64,000 nucleotides of DNA from Pristionchus mayeri (taxonomy: Eukaryota; Nematoda; Chromadorea; Rhabditida; Neodiplogasteridae): NCBI GenBank assembly GCA_036245805.1, contig BTRK01000006.1, positions 5,745,613 through 5,809,612 of the forward strand, written 5' to 3'. The translations under genes and the position numbers were made by a program. The notes beneath the pieces were generated by a model. That model was not told the DNA's origin. It ran no database searches and saw only the letters and a list, made by a program, of their open reading frames with translations. The number at the start of each line of letters is the position of its first letter. Position 1 is the first letter of the stretch. Shown here one piece after another: positions 24,809-34,019 of this stretch.

Positions 24809-27800
24809 GTGAGACATGGCTGCGTGAGGAGTGATGCGTATCTTTTGTGTTCTAACGATGATTATGTAGTTTTCCGTAAAGATCGTCCCTCCACTGCTGA
24901 GAAATCTCGAGGCGGTGGAGTAGCTATCCTTTCTTCCCCTCTCTTAAACCCTTTTCTTGTTAACACTTTCTCCTGTGAAGGTATTGAATCTGTAATTATT
25001 GATATTCATCATACCTCTAATTGCATTAGCACTCGATTCAAATCAGTGCGTATTTGCATGGTCTACCGTTCCCCCTCTTGCGCCTCTACCTCTCTTGAAT
25101 CATTTCTCTCTTTTATCACACCCCTCATCATCGATACTCCCTTCCTTATGCGCGGTGATCTCAACCTACCCACTATAGATTGGGTAAATTTTTCTGCTCC
25201 ATCTCAAAACGACTTCCTTTCTTTTGCTTCCGACTTCCGCATGACTCAATTTGTAAATTTCAAAACGCGTGGAGAAAATATTTTAGATTTGGTTCTATGT
25301 AACCATAACATTGTGTTCAATGTGAACCCTGCCCTTCCCTTTGCCGATCATACGAGCATTGCTTTCTCACTGCGCGTCCCTCCTCCCCCTACTCGTGAAT
25401 TCACTCCTTCCAGAAAATATCATTTAGCCGACTGGGATTCAATTAACCATCTCATTTCTTCTCACGATTAGACTATTGCCCTTTCTGCTCTTGATGCTGA
25501 TCAAGCCTATACTTATTTTTCAGATTTCATGAATTACACTCTTGACAACTTCGTTCCTAAATCTTCCCCCTCTCCCATCTCTGCTTATCCCCCATACCTG
25601 CGTAATCTCCATTTCAAGTCTGATAGAGCCACTTCCCTTGCGCCGAATAGCGTACTTGCAAAAAAATTAGCCATGTGTTTTGAGAAAGCTTTAAGAGCGC
25701 ATTATGTGAGAGTCGAATCGCGTGTTAGTGAATCGAAAAATCCCAAGGCGTATTACAGTCTCTGCAAAACACGTCTCAAATCTAGTAATTCAGCACCACC
25801 TGGTATCATTGATGTTGATGGAACTAAGTTGCTTACCAATTTTTTTGCACAGATGAAACACGCTATTGTAAAGCCTATATCTAAATCGTCATCAAACTCA
25901 ATTAATAGTTTTAGGCCAATTAGTCTTACCTGCTCAGTAACTAAAATTTTCGAAAAGATTCTGATTTCTGAAATTACCGAATATCTAGAAGCGAATAATA
26001 TCCTTGACCCTCACCAAGCCGGCTTCCGCCTAAATCGCTCTACGTGTACCCAGCTTGTTCAGACTCATTCACATTATCTTCATTTTCTTTATCAAAAATC
26101 GTCATTCGATACTATTTATTTTGACTTCAGAAAAGCGTTAAAAGAAAAGCGTTAAAAGAAAAGAAAAGCGTTTGAAAAGCGTTTCAGCTATCATAGCATT
26201 GATCACTGCCTTTTGCTATTTAAACTTACCAATCTTGGCTTCTCTGCACATGCAGTTTCATGGATAGAAAACTATCTATCGAACAGATCTCAATGCGTTA
26301 TTATCGATAATTGCATATCAACTCCAACAATGATCACTTCGGGCGTGCCTCAAGGTTCATGCATTGGACCCCTTCTATTTATTCTATTTATTAATGACCT
26401 TGCCAAAAGACTTCCTCCCGAAATTAAATATGGTGTTTATGCAGATGATCTTAAGATCTATGCTAGGGTGTCTCTTCACTCCCATCTCCTACAATCTGCA
26501 ATTGACTTAGTTTTTGCCTGGTCTCTAGAATGGAATCTATCCCTTAATGAAACTAAATGTACTGTTGTTAACTATGGTTCCCTGACCCCTCGTACCCAAT
26601 ATTTTATCAATGGAATTCCTCTTTCCGTGTCCCCTTCTATGAAAGACCTCGGTATACTTATGCAGCCATCACTAAAGTTTAATGATCATGTCACAAAAAT
26701 TATTTCAAAGGCTAGAGCGCAAGTAAACATTATGTTTAAGAGACCCTCCACGAGAGAACGTAACATCTGTGCAGGGGTCCACGGATGGTGAAAATAAGAA
26801 TAATTCCCGTACTTTTTTCCTGAAGTGGGGGTCCCGAGTGCTGATGGCCGGTACCAATAGCTAAGGCTAGGGGTCGATTTTGGAAAAGTTCCAGGTACCT
26901 CCCATTTTTGGGGTCGAAAAATTGACTTTCTCAAAATCATGTGTGATAATGATTTCCTGGTGTATTATGACGCGTAGACTCCGAATTTCTCTATTAGAAC
27001 GCGAGAAAATGCGAAAGAAATTAGATATCCGCAAAAATACGAAAATTTCGATCCAAAAGGCCACATAAAGAGCCATAACTCGATTTGAAAAAATAAGATA
27101 TTGGGTGATTGGTATTTTTGGAACCTATAAGTGGTAATGGAACTCATGTATGTTTTTCAGATTTTTTTTTTAAATATGACTCTTCGACTTTTTCAAGCTT
27201 GAATTTGACCATCTCAGGCCGAATAATGAACAATTCAAATTGCCATTTCTTAAATTTGATGCATATGTCGCCCTATTAACACGGAAACTTATCCATTCGT
27301 TCATAACCACTAAGGAACTCAGTAATAAGCATCGGGATCCATAAAAACTTTGAAAATTAAAAATGCCGAAAATCCTTATTTTCGTTCTGCATATGCAATC
27401 TTCGGAAATCTCTCACGCTATCATATCCTCTTGAAATCTATTTCCATGTAGTGTACCATCAGTGATATAAGTTATGCTCACTATTTGAAATGTATTCAAA
27501 CAGTTCCTGAACTTGTCTAGCTTTTCATATCACGAACCAATCTCATTTTATTTATTTCGCACCTAGTTTTCCGGTTTTTCGAGCGTTTCTCGTTTATATC
27601 GGATTTTTGTGACTTGGCATATCGAAATTCGGATTCAGCGAGTCGAAATACGTCGGAAACAATTATTTTAGTAGATTTTAAATAAAATTCGAAAAATCGA
27701 TTTTTTTCACCTAAAATCGAAAAAATCGATTTTTCGATTTTTTTCTGGATTGTTACTAAAATTATTGTTTCCGATGTATTTCTACTCGCTGAATCCGAAT

Positions 27801-29237
27801 TTCGATATGCCAAGTCACAAAATTCTGAAATGAACGAGAAAATCTCGAAAACCCTGAGAACTCGGTGCAAAATGAGATTGTTCGTGATATGAAAAGCTCG
27901 ACAAGTTCAGGAACTGTTTGAATACGTTTCAAATAGTGAGCATAATTTATATTAATGATGGTACACTGCATGGAAATAGATTTCAAGAGGATATGATAGC
28001 GGCCTGACGTCAGGATAAATATGATAAATATGATATGATGATAGCGTGAGAGATTTCCGAAGATTGCATGTGCAGAACGAAAATAAGGATTTTCGGCATT
28101 TTTAATTTTCAAAGTTTTTATGGATCCCGATGCTTATTACTGAATTCCTTAGTGGTTATGAATGGATAAGTTTCCGTGTTAACAGGGCGACATATGCCTC
28201 AAATGTAAGAAATGACAATTTGAATTGTTCATTATTCGGCCTGAGATGGTCAAATTCAAGCTTGAAAAAGTCGAAGAGTCATATTTTCAAAAACTCTGAA
28301 AAATATACATGAGTTCCATTATCACTTATAGGTTCCAAAATTACCAATCACCTAATATCTTATTTTTTCAAATCGAGTTATGGCTCTTTATGTGGCCTTT
28401 TGGATCTAAATTTTCGTATTTTTGCGGATATTTAATTTCTTTCACATTTTCTCGCGTTCTAATAAAGAAATTCGGAGTCTACGCGTCAAAGTACACCAGG
28501 AAATCATTATCACACATGATTTTGAGAAAGTCAATTTTTCGACCCCAAAAATGGGAGGTACCTCGAACTTTTCCAAAATCGACCCCTAGCCTTAGTTATT
28601 GGTACCGGCCATCAGCACTCGGGACCCCCACTTCAGGAAAAAAGTACGGGAATTATTCATATTTTCACCATCCGTGGACCTGTTACGTTCTCTGGTGGAG
28701 GGTCTCTTAAATGCTTCTATTCCACATATCATTGCTTGTATAACCGCGCTTTTGTAACTTTCGTTCGACCACTATTAGAATACTGCTCAGTAGTATGGTC
28801 TCCAACTACAGTTACTCTTGCAAATTCGATAGAAAGTGTTCAACGTAAGTTTACTCGTCGTCTCTTTGCTCGGTGCAATATCCCATACACGTGTTACCCA
28901 CAACGAATTTCCCTTCTTTCATTGCAAACTCGAGCACAGAAGGTTCCTCTCTGATCTACTGTTTCTTCACAAGTCTATCCTTGGTTTTTACTCTTACGAC
29001 CACTCTTCTCTATATATAATCTCCCCACTCACTCGTAATCTGCGTAGAGCACATTCTTTGCGTGTTTCCTTACCTTTCGCGAGCCCTAAGTCTCACTCAA
29101 GTTTCGTGACTAGGACGATCGACAGATGGAACGTGTTCTCTAATCAAATCGTAACAAGCTCGCCTAAACATTTCCGATCTCACCTTCTCTCATTACCTTC
29201 CATATCTTTTACTTCCGATTCACTCTTGCGAGTTTAA
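24809..29237 (+). pseudogene. LINE ORF2 endonuclease/reverse transcriptase, broken
   Basis: Endonuclease segment 24809-25471 has GGGVAIL, CMVYRSPSC, GDLNLPTIDW and ADHTSIAF. Reverse transcriptase segments follow: 25529-26155 (FRPISLTCSVTKIFEKIL, AGFRLNRSTCTQL, FDFRKA) and 26213-26735 (SGVPQGSCIGPLLF, YADD at VYADDLKIYA). After the inserted palindrome the frame resumes at 28711 with RAFVTFVRPLLEYCSVVWSP. Defects: a stop near 25471; an apparent deletion of the start of the RT domain at about 25850 (NFFAQMK runs straight into HAIVKPI); and a short AAAAGCG expansion with a shift at about 26130-26180. The element is dead. Confidence 0.75.
26740..28706. mobile_element. 1967-bp palindromic TTAA element
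   Basis: This is nearly a full-length palindrome. The left end GAGACCCTCCACGAGAGAAC pairs with the right end GTTCTCTGGTGGAGGGTCTC. Complementarity runs inward through GGTCCACGG, GGTCGATTTTGG and onward to a centre near 27720. TTAA lies on both sides (26736-26739 and 28707-28710). Removing the element with one TTAA rejoins the LINE reading frame as ATG-TTT-AAA-TGC. One arm has an extra ~45 bp (about 28000-28045) built from GATATGATAG-like repeats. It encodes no transposase. It resembles the palindromic TTAA elements known from Caenorhabditis, thought to be mobilised by piggyBac-type transposases. Confidence 0.88.
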
Positions 29238-29317
29238 CCCAACCTGCTGCCCCCCACCAAAGCCCCCCTTCAATCCCTCAATCTTCAAGATATTTTCAAG
29301 ATCATCTATCTCTTTTC

Positions 29318-29367
29318 TCCCTCGAATCTACGCCGTTAGCGACCCTGGGGGCGTTAGATTCGAGGTG
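29318..29367 (+). other. Stem-loop in the LINE 3' UTR
   Basis: CCTCGAATCTACGCC pairs with GGCGTTAGATTCGAGG about 80 bases before the microsatellite tail. Such 3' structures can be recognised by LINE reverse transcriptases; that role is inferred here. Confidence 0.55.
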
Positions 29368-29445
29368 ACCCCTGTATACAACCACATCCACCGCAAGCTA
29401 CCGAAGACTATCGCATTTCCCCTATACTTCACCTGGCGGATAAAG

Positions 29446-29470
29446 AATTGAATTGAATTGAATTGAATTG
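29446..29470 (+). repeat. (AATTG)5 LINE tail
   Basis: Five perfect AATTG units end the CR1/L2-type LINE, followed by AATCG. Confidence 0.9.
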
Positions 29471-29475
29471 AATCG

Positions 29476-30215
29476 TGCAATGCGACTGAGGTTAGTGTGT
29501 AGAATGTAGATAGTATTGCCTGATTGCTATGCTAATAATATCTGCGCATATTTCCTCACTCATTTTAGATAAGGGATAGTTAATTTGTGCATTAATTAAT
29601 TTTTAAAAGAAAATTGTACTTTCTTTAACAACCGTCAGTCATTCGTGAGTTTCAGGTAGACTATGAAAATATGAACTGTCGCTGCTATTTGATGAAAGGA
29701 AGAATCATACACAGGACTGATAAATAATGGGTAACAATCTTGTCAGGATGAGAGCACGAGCTAAATACCTTTAGTGGAAATTGTACGAAATTCTGAGCCA
29801 CTAAAAGTCACTCACCGTAGGACGCTCATTATCTCCACTGTGCACAATTTTTAGAATGTTAGAGAAAGCGAGAGAGCGTGAACATTAAGATCACTGAACT
29901 CAATACGATCGTGCTCGTTGGGGGCTGCCTGCATTAGCTGCAAGGGAGTTGCTTTCATGATGAAATAGATAGAAACAAACCGGGATTTGGTATTTTTAAA
30001 ACGAACAATGAAAGTAAAAGCGGTATTTCTGATTGACCCACTCATTTACAAAAAAAACCTCTGAAACTCAAACCAAGCTGCTGAAAAAACACTGAAAAAT
30101 CTAGTCTACGCGAATTATGATCAAATAAAAACTAGTCCGATTTGTGCTCAGGCGTTTGCACAATGCTCAATAATGACTTTCTTTGCCCTTGAAAATTCCT
30201 ATTTTCGACCAGATT
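29476..30215. other. Noncoding gap with decayed FRMD8-region modules
   Basis: No gene. It contains a module near 29640 (CGTGAGTTTCAGGTAG), a remnant of the acceptor half of the CREPP exon (TGCCTGCATTAGCTGC, about 29925) and the CGCGAATT(A/C)TGATCAAAT module at 30110, matching 15890 and 20560. It continues the decayed array, split from it by the LINE insertion. Confidence 0.5.
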
Positions 30216-30218
30216 CTA

Positions 30219-33120
30219 TCAATCAATCAATCAATCAATTTATCTTATCAGGCGGAAACGCTCAGAAGATGATAGGTCGGTAGTCTTCATAAGTTGCACT
30301 CCACCAATGGCTGCCAATAGCTCGGGATAGGTCGTCTCTCCATCGCGCGCGAGGCTTTCCGGGGGGACGAGTCCTATTGAATGGAGTCCAGACAGTTGTC
30401 GCACGGCTCCACTGTTCCACTCCCATTCTTCTGATCTTGAGGGCCCAGCGCGCTTTCCGTTTCAATCCTTCCTCATTCCAGTCTCTCAGCTTGGTAATCC
30501 CTCTCACGCGGTCATTCCTCCATCTATCCCTCAGCGTGACTCCAAGCATCTTTCTTTCCATCTTCCTCTGGGTGACTCTCAGCCTCTCCTTCTCGCTAGA
30601 TCTCAGAGCCCGTACTTCACACCCATAGAGAACTGTAGCCGTGATGCAGCTCTCGAAGACTCTCCTCCTGATCTTGATGGACAGAATTCGAGAAGATAGG
30701 AGGTGCGAGAGCTTACTCCAGGCCAGCCACCCTAATCGAATCCGGTGTTCTATTTCGTCGGAATGATCCAAGGGAAGAGCTATTCTCCCTCCGAGATAGG
30801 TGGCGCTATCGACGAATTCGAATCGCAGATTGTCGATGATTATTGGATTGCGGGTGGAGGTGCAGGAGGTGAGGAGGTTGGTCTTGCTTGCATTCACTTC
30901 GAGACCAACTCGGCTGCACGCGTCCATCAGCTTCTTCAGCATTCGTTCCAGCTCGGGTCGAGATTTGGCAACTAGAGCCACGTCATCGGCATACTCCAAG
31001 TGGCAAAGGTTCCTTCCGTCGATTCTAATTCCATCCGACTCCCAGTCAATGTTGTCCATGGCTGATCGTAGCACTGCGTTGAAGAGACGAGGGGAGAGGG
31101 TATCCCCTTGGCGGACTCCTCGACGCACAGTCACGGGAACGAGCTCCTCATTAACTCGAATGAGTGTAGAGGAGGACTCGTAGAGACGGCGCAACACGTG
31201 GACGATGGAGGGATGGGCTCCGAACGAAAAGAGGGCTTGCCAGCAGGCATTCCACTCCACACAGTCGAACGCCTTCTTGAAGTCGACGAACGCCAAGTAG
31301 ATTGGGATACCGTACTCGGAGGTTCGTTCAGCGACCTGCTTGATAGCATGCAGGTTGTCGAGAGTACTGTAGCCGCGCCGGAAGCCGGTTTGGGTCGAGG
31401 ACTCTGTTTCTTCAAGCACAGTTTCGAGTCTCTGAAGAATGACTTTGGTCATTGTCTTCAGGGAAACGGTGAGGAGGGAGATGGGACGGAAGTTCCCAAT
31501 GTTGGTAGGGTCTCCTTTCTTGTGCAGAAGAGTGACAATTGCTTCGGTCAGGTCGCTTGGAACAGCCTCTCCATCTACCAGATAGTTGAGTAGATCAGCG
31601 ACAACGGGAGCAAGGTGGTTTCGAGAGTGGTATAGCATATCAGGGAGAATGCCATCCGAACCGGGTGAGTGACCACACTTGAGTTGATACATCGCTTTGC
31701 TGACCTCATCGGGTAGGAAGGGAGGAAGGGGATCCAGAGGCTGAGGAGGGACTGGGAGTGGACACGGAACTGCAGGGGTGTAGAGACCGTCAAAGAAGCT
31801 CTGGACCACTGTCTTGGTAGCTGCTTGAGAGAGAGCACCAGTTACAGGGTCGGGAACTAGAAGGCGCTTCTTTGAGGTTTGCAGACTCAGCATGCTCTTC
31901 ACGATGCTCCTTCCCATGGTTGCTGCTTGCCGTGCTTGCGCCTCCTTTCGCTTCCTGATGTCATCGACGAAACTCGTCCGGGCAGCTTTGCAGGCAGCTG
32001 AGTAGGTGACAGCTTGTTGGGAGTTGGATTGCAATTCATGGCGCATCGCTAGGAGCTTCCGCGTTCCACTCGAGATCCAAGAAGGGGATTGGCGCTTCCT
32101 CCAGCAGTTCGTTGCCGCGGTCTCCGTGAAAGCCTTTACCGTAGTATAGGCGTCGGCGGCAGAACTGGGGCGGGAAAGGGGCAGTGAGGCGAGAAGGTTT
32201 GCGTTGACAGTAAAAGCGGTTCGATCGAAATCTAGCCGCTCCCTGCATCTTTTCTGCCTCGCCTTGCCAGGGAAGGAGAGGCACATCCGAACAAGGCGAT
32301 GGTCGGAGTCAAACTCAAACCGACCAACGACTCCACAGTTGACTACTCTCGCTGTAGCGGGCGCTGCAACGTAGTCAATTTGGTGGAATGCGGAGCCGTT
32401 TGGGGATCGCCAGGTCCAGATTCGACCGTGCCGTCTCTTGGGGAACGTGTTCAGGATGCGCAGTCTGTTCCTCACGCAGAGCTCAGTGAAGCAGCGTCCG
32501 CGTGAGTTCGGTGTGGGAGAGGCAAAGTTACCGACAAATCTTTCATTGCCAGGTTCCCTCGCCACTCGACAGTTGAAGTCACCGACCAGAACTGGCATAT
32601 GGCCTTTTGGGGCACTCCGCAGGGCGGTCTCAACCTGGTCTAAGTCTTCATACGCGTCGTCATCATAGGAAGACGTAGGGGCGTAAGCGCAGACCAGGAA
32701 GAGCCGTAGGTCGGGAAGGAGCAGAGTGGCCAAACGAGGGGAGAGGCCATTGAACACAGCTCCGCGCGCGAGTTGCGGTCGAAGCAAAAATGCCACGCCA
32801 TGGGAAGCAGTGGGCCCGCCCGAGTGGTAGACTACAGTGCCTGAGGATGTAAGATTGAACGAGGCACAACCCACAATCCTGGCTTCCTGCACTGCAACCA
32901 CGTCCCACTTGATCTTGTCGAGGGCGAGTTCCATCTCCGACTGCTTCTCCCTTGGGCCGAGCGTCCTGGCGTTGATGGTGCCGATGTAGAAGTGGCTACC
33001 CATCGTGGCGGCGTACAACTCCCGCGTGCCAACGCGTCTGGGAGAGGGAATCCGGGCGGATGGAACCGGAGACGGAGAGACGAAATCGCACTCAACCGCT
33101 CGCCACACACTTGAGAACCC
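30219..33120 (-). mobile_element. RTE-type LINE retrotransposon
   Basis: A single long ORF (30262-33108) is followed by an extremely short 3' UTR and a (TCAA)5 microsatellite at 30219-30238, which reads (TTGA)5 on the coding strand. A single endonuclease-RT protein, minimal 3' UTR and short tandem tail are hallmarks of the RTE clade, first defined in C. elegans. The 5' end lies somewhere between 33110 and 33180; no convincing target-site duplication was read. Confidence 0.85.
30262..33108 (-). CDS. RTE LINE endonuclease/reverse transcriptase
   Basis: The 948-codon ORF is uninterrupted. The N-terminal apurinic-type endonuclease shows INARTL (45-50), VQEAR (73-77), GDFNCRV (176-182) and SDHRLV (268-273), where Asp, Asn and His nick target DNA. 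The reverse transcriptase shows FRPISLL (540-546), VDFKKAFDCV (608-617), GVRQGDTLSP (664-673) and the catalytic YADD (706-709). A C-terminal region with ERKMLGVTLRDRWRN and RPPGKPRARWRDD is typical of nematode RTE-like proteins. The true start may be Met36 (MGSHFYIGTINA), because residues 1-35 look unlike the domain. It copies its own RNA into nicked genomic DNA. Codon use is clearly more GC-rich than the surroundings. All key residues are present, so it may be active. Confidence 0.92.
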   Translation of the reverse strand: MWRAVECDFVSPSPVPSARIPSPRRVGTRELYAATMGSHFYIGTINARTLGPREKQSEMELALDKIKWDVVAVQEARIVGCASFNLTSSGTVVYHSGGPTASHGVAFLLRPQLARGAVFNGLSPRLATLLLPDLRLFLVCAYAPTSSYDDDAYEDLDQVETALRSAPKGHMPVLVGDFNCRVAREPGNERFVGNFASPTPNSRGRCFTELCVRNRLRILNTFPKRRHGRIWTWRSPNGSAFHQIDYVAAPATARVVNCGVVGRFEFDSDHRLVRMCLSFPGKARQKRCRERLDFDRTAFTVNANLLASLPLSRPSSAADAYTTVKAFTETAATNCWRKRQSPSWISSGTRKLLAMRHELQSNSQQAVTYSAACKAARTSFVDDIRKRKEAQARQAATMGRSIVKSMLSLQTSKKRLLVPDPVTGALSQAATKTVVQSFFDGLYTPAVPCPLPVPPQPLDPLPPFLPDEVSKAMYQLKCGHSPGSDGILPDMLYHSRNHLAPVVADLLNYLVDGEAVPSDLTEAIVTLLHKKGDPTNIGNFRPISLLTVSLKTMTKVILQRLETVLEETESSTQTGFRRGYSTLDNLHAIKQVAERTSEYGIPIYLAFVDFKKAFDCVEWNACWQALFSFGAHPSIVHVLRRLYESSSTLIRVNEELVPVTVRRGVRQGDTLSPRLFNAVLRSAMDNIDWESDGIRIDGRNLCHLEYADDVALVAKSRPELERMLKKLMDACSRVGLEVNASKTNLLTSCTSTRNPIIIDNLRFEFVDSATYLGGRIALPLDHSDEIEHRIRLGWLAWSKLSHLLSSRILSIKIRRRVFESCITATVLYGCEVRALRSSEKERLRVTQRKMERKMLGVTLRDRWRNDRVRGITKLRDWNEEGLKRKARWALKIRRMGVEQWSRATTVWTPFNRTRPPGKPRARWRDDLSRAIGSHWWSATYEDYRPIIF

Positions 33121-33124
33121 AGAA

Positions 33125-34019
33125 TGACTACTCTACCATTCTATGGATACTACATCTCCTTCGCTTAGTACTTGAAAGCTTAGATTACCTCGTGAGTAAT
33201 TAATGAAATTACAAATCATTATTTTTCGAGAGCGTGACTCACTTCATGCTTCTGATAAGATCTCGTCTCTACTCTGCCCTTCGTATACGAATAGTGATCT
33301 ACCACCTGAAAAAAATATATATATTAAATAAATATTATCTTCTCTTCGCATCCGCAAAGTCATCTGCCAGAAAGGAGAATTTAATTAGATTTTTTTCATG
33401 AATTACTTCGCATTAACGATCAAATCTCCAAACCTGGACAGTAAGTAGTGATTGTGCAACACAAGAGCGCCATTCACCTTTAAACAAAGCTGTCAAAAAT
33501 GTGAAGTGATTCATGTGCAATTCCGAAAGCGGCCAACTACGCGCGAAACACAAACATCCTACTCTTCGCACAATGAGAACCGTTCAGTTTGTGACGCAAC
33601 TGTTCCAGGTGTACTAGCGTCTCGCTTGGTGAACGTCATGTGCATGTCTCAACAATTAAATCAGCCCTTGTTGAGAACTGTCCAGTTGTCGAATTCTACC
33701 AACAACGAAACGCCCCTTCCTTCAACAAACATTCTCGAAATTCGTCATCTTTATCAGTATTAAATCACAAGACAGTGGTAAATTATTTCAATTACCAAAC
33801 GAGCAAGCTATTCCAGTATTTACAGCATCGAGCATCTACAGTAACACATACAATTATCGATCAGGAAAAACTACAGTACTCCTACCCGTTTCAATTATCG
33901 ATTTCCCGTAAACGAGAGCTCTACACAACAACGCGCAAACAGACAGACAACGTTCCCACTGCAGGGGAACAACATCAATCAATAAAGATCGGATGGGGGC
34001 TACCGTACTCTACCGTAAT
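33125..34019. other. 3' flank of the FRMD8-like gene; no gene seen
   Basis: About 33640-34000 matches 2280-2610 (CAACAACGAAACGCCCC, TACAGTAACACATACAAT, CAAAGATCGG-like words), showing that the duplicated unit includes sequence downstream of the stop codon. About 33230-33290 has a GACTCACTTCATGCTTCTG remnant of the exon at 41505-41608. There is no ORF with family features. Confidence 0.5.

Larger units (their letters stand above)
23600..29475 (+). mobile_element. CR1/L2-type LINE, defective, with nested palindrome
   Basis: A non-LTR retrotransposon with a pyrimidine-rich 5' region, ORF1 (23775-24651, frameshifted) and ORF2 (endonuclease plus reverse transcriptase, 24809-29237, broken). The 3' UTR carries a stem-loop at about 29318-29367, and the element ends in (AATTG)5 at 29446-29470. 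Short microsatellite tails instead of poly(A) are typical of CR1/L2-clade LINEs. A 1967-bp TTAA-flanked palindrome interrupts ORF2. The exact 5' end was not determined. The clade assignment rests on motif recognition. Confidence 0.8.

Noticed and set aside
31108..31593. 161-codon plus-strand ORF
   Set aside because: It is the antisense shadow of the RTE ORF, which carries clear RT motifs.
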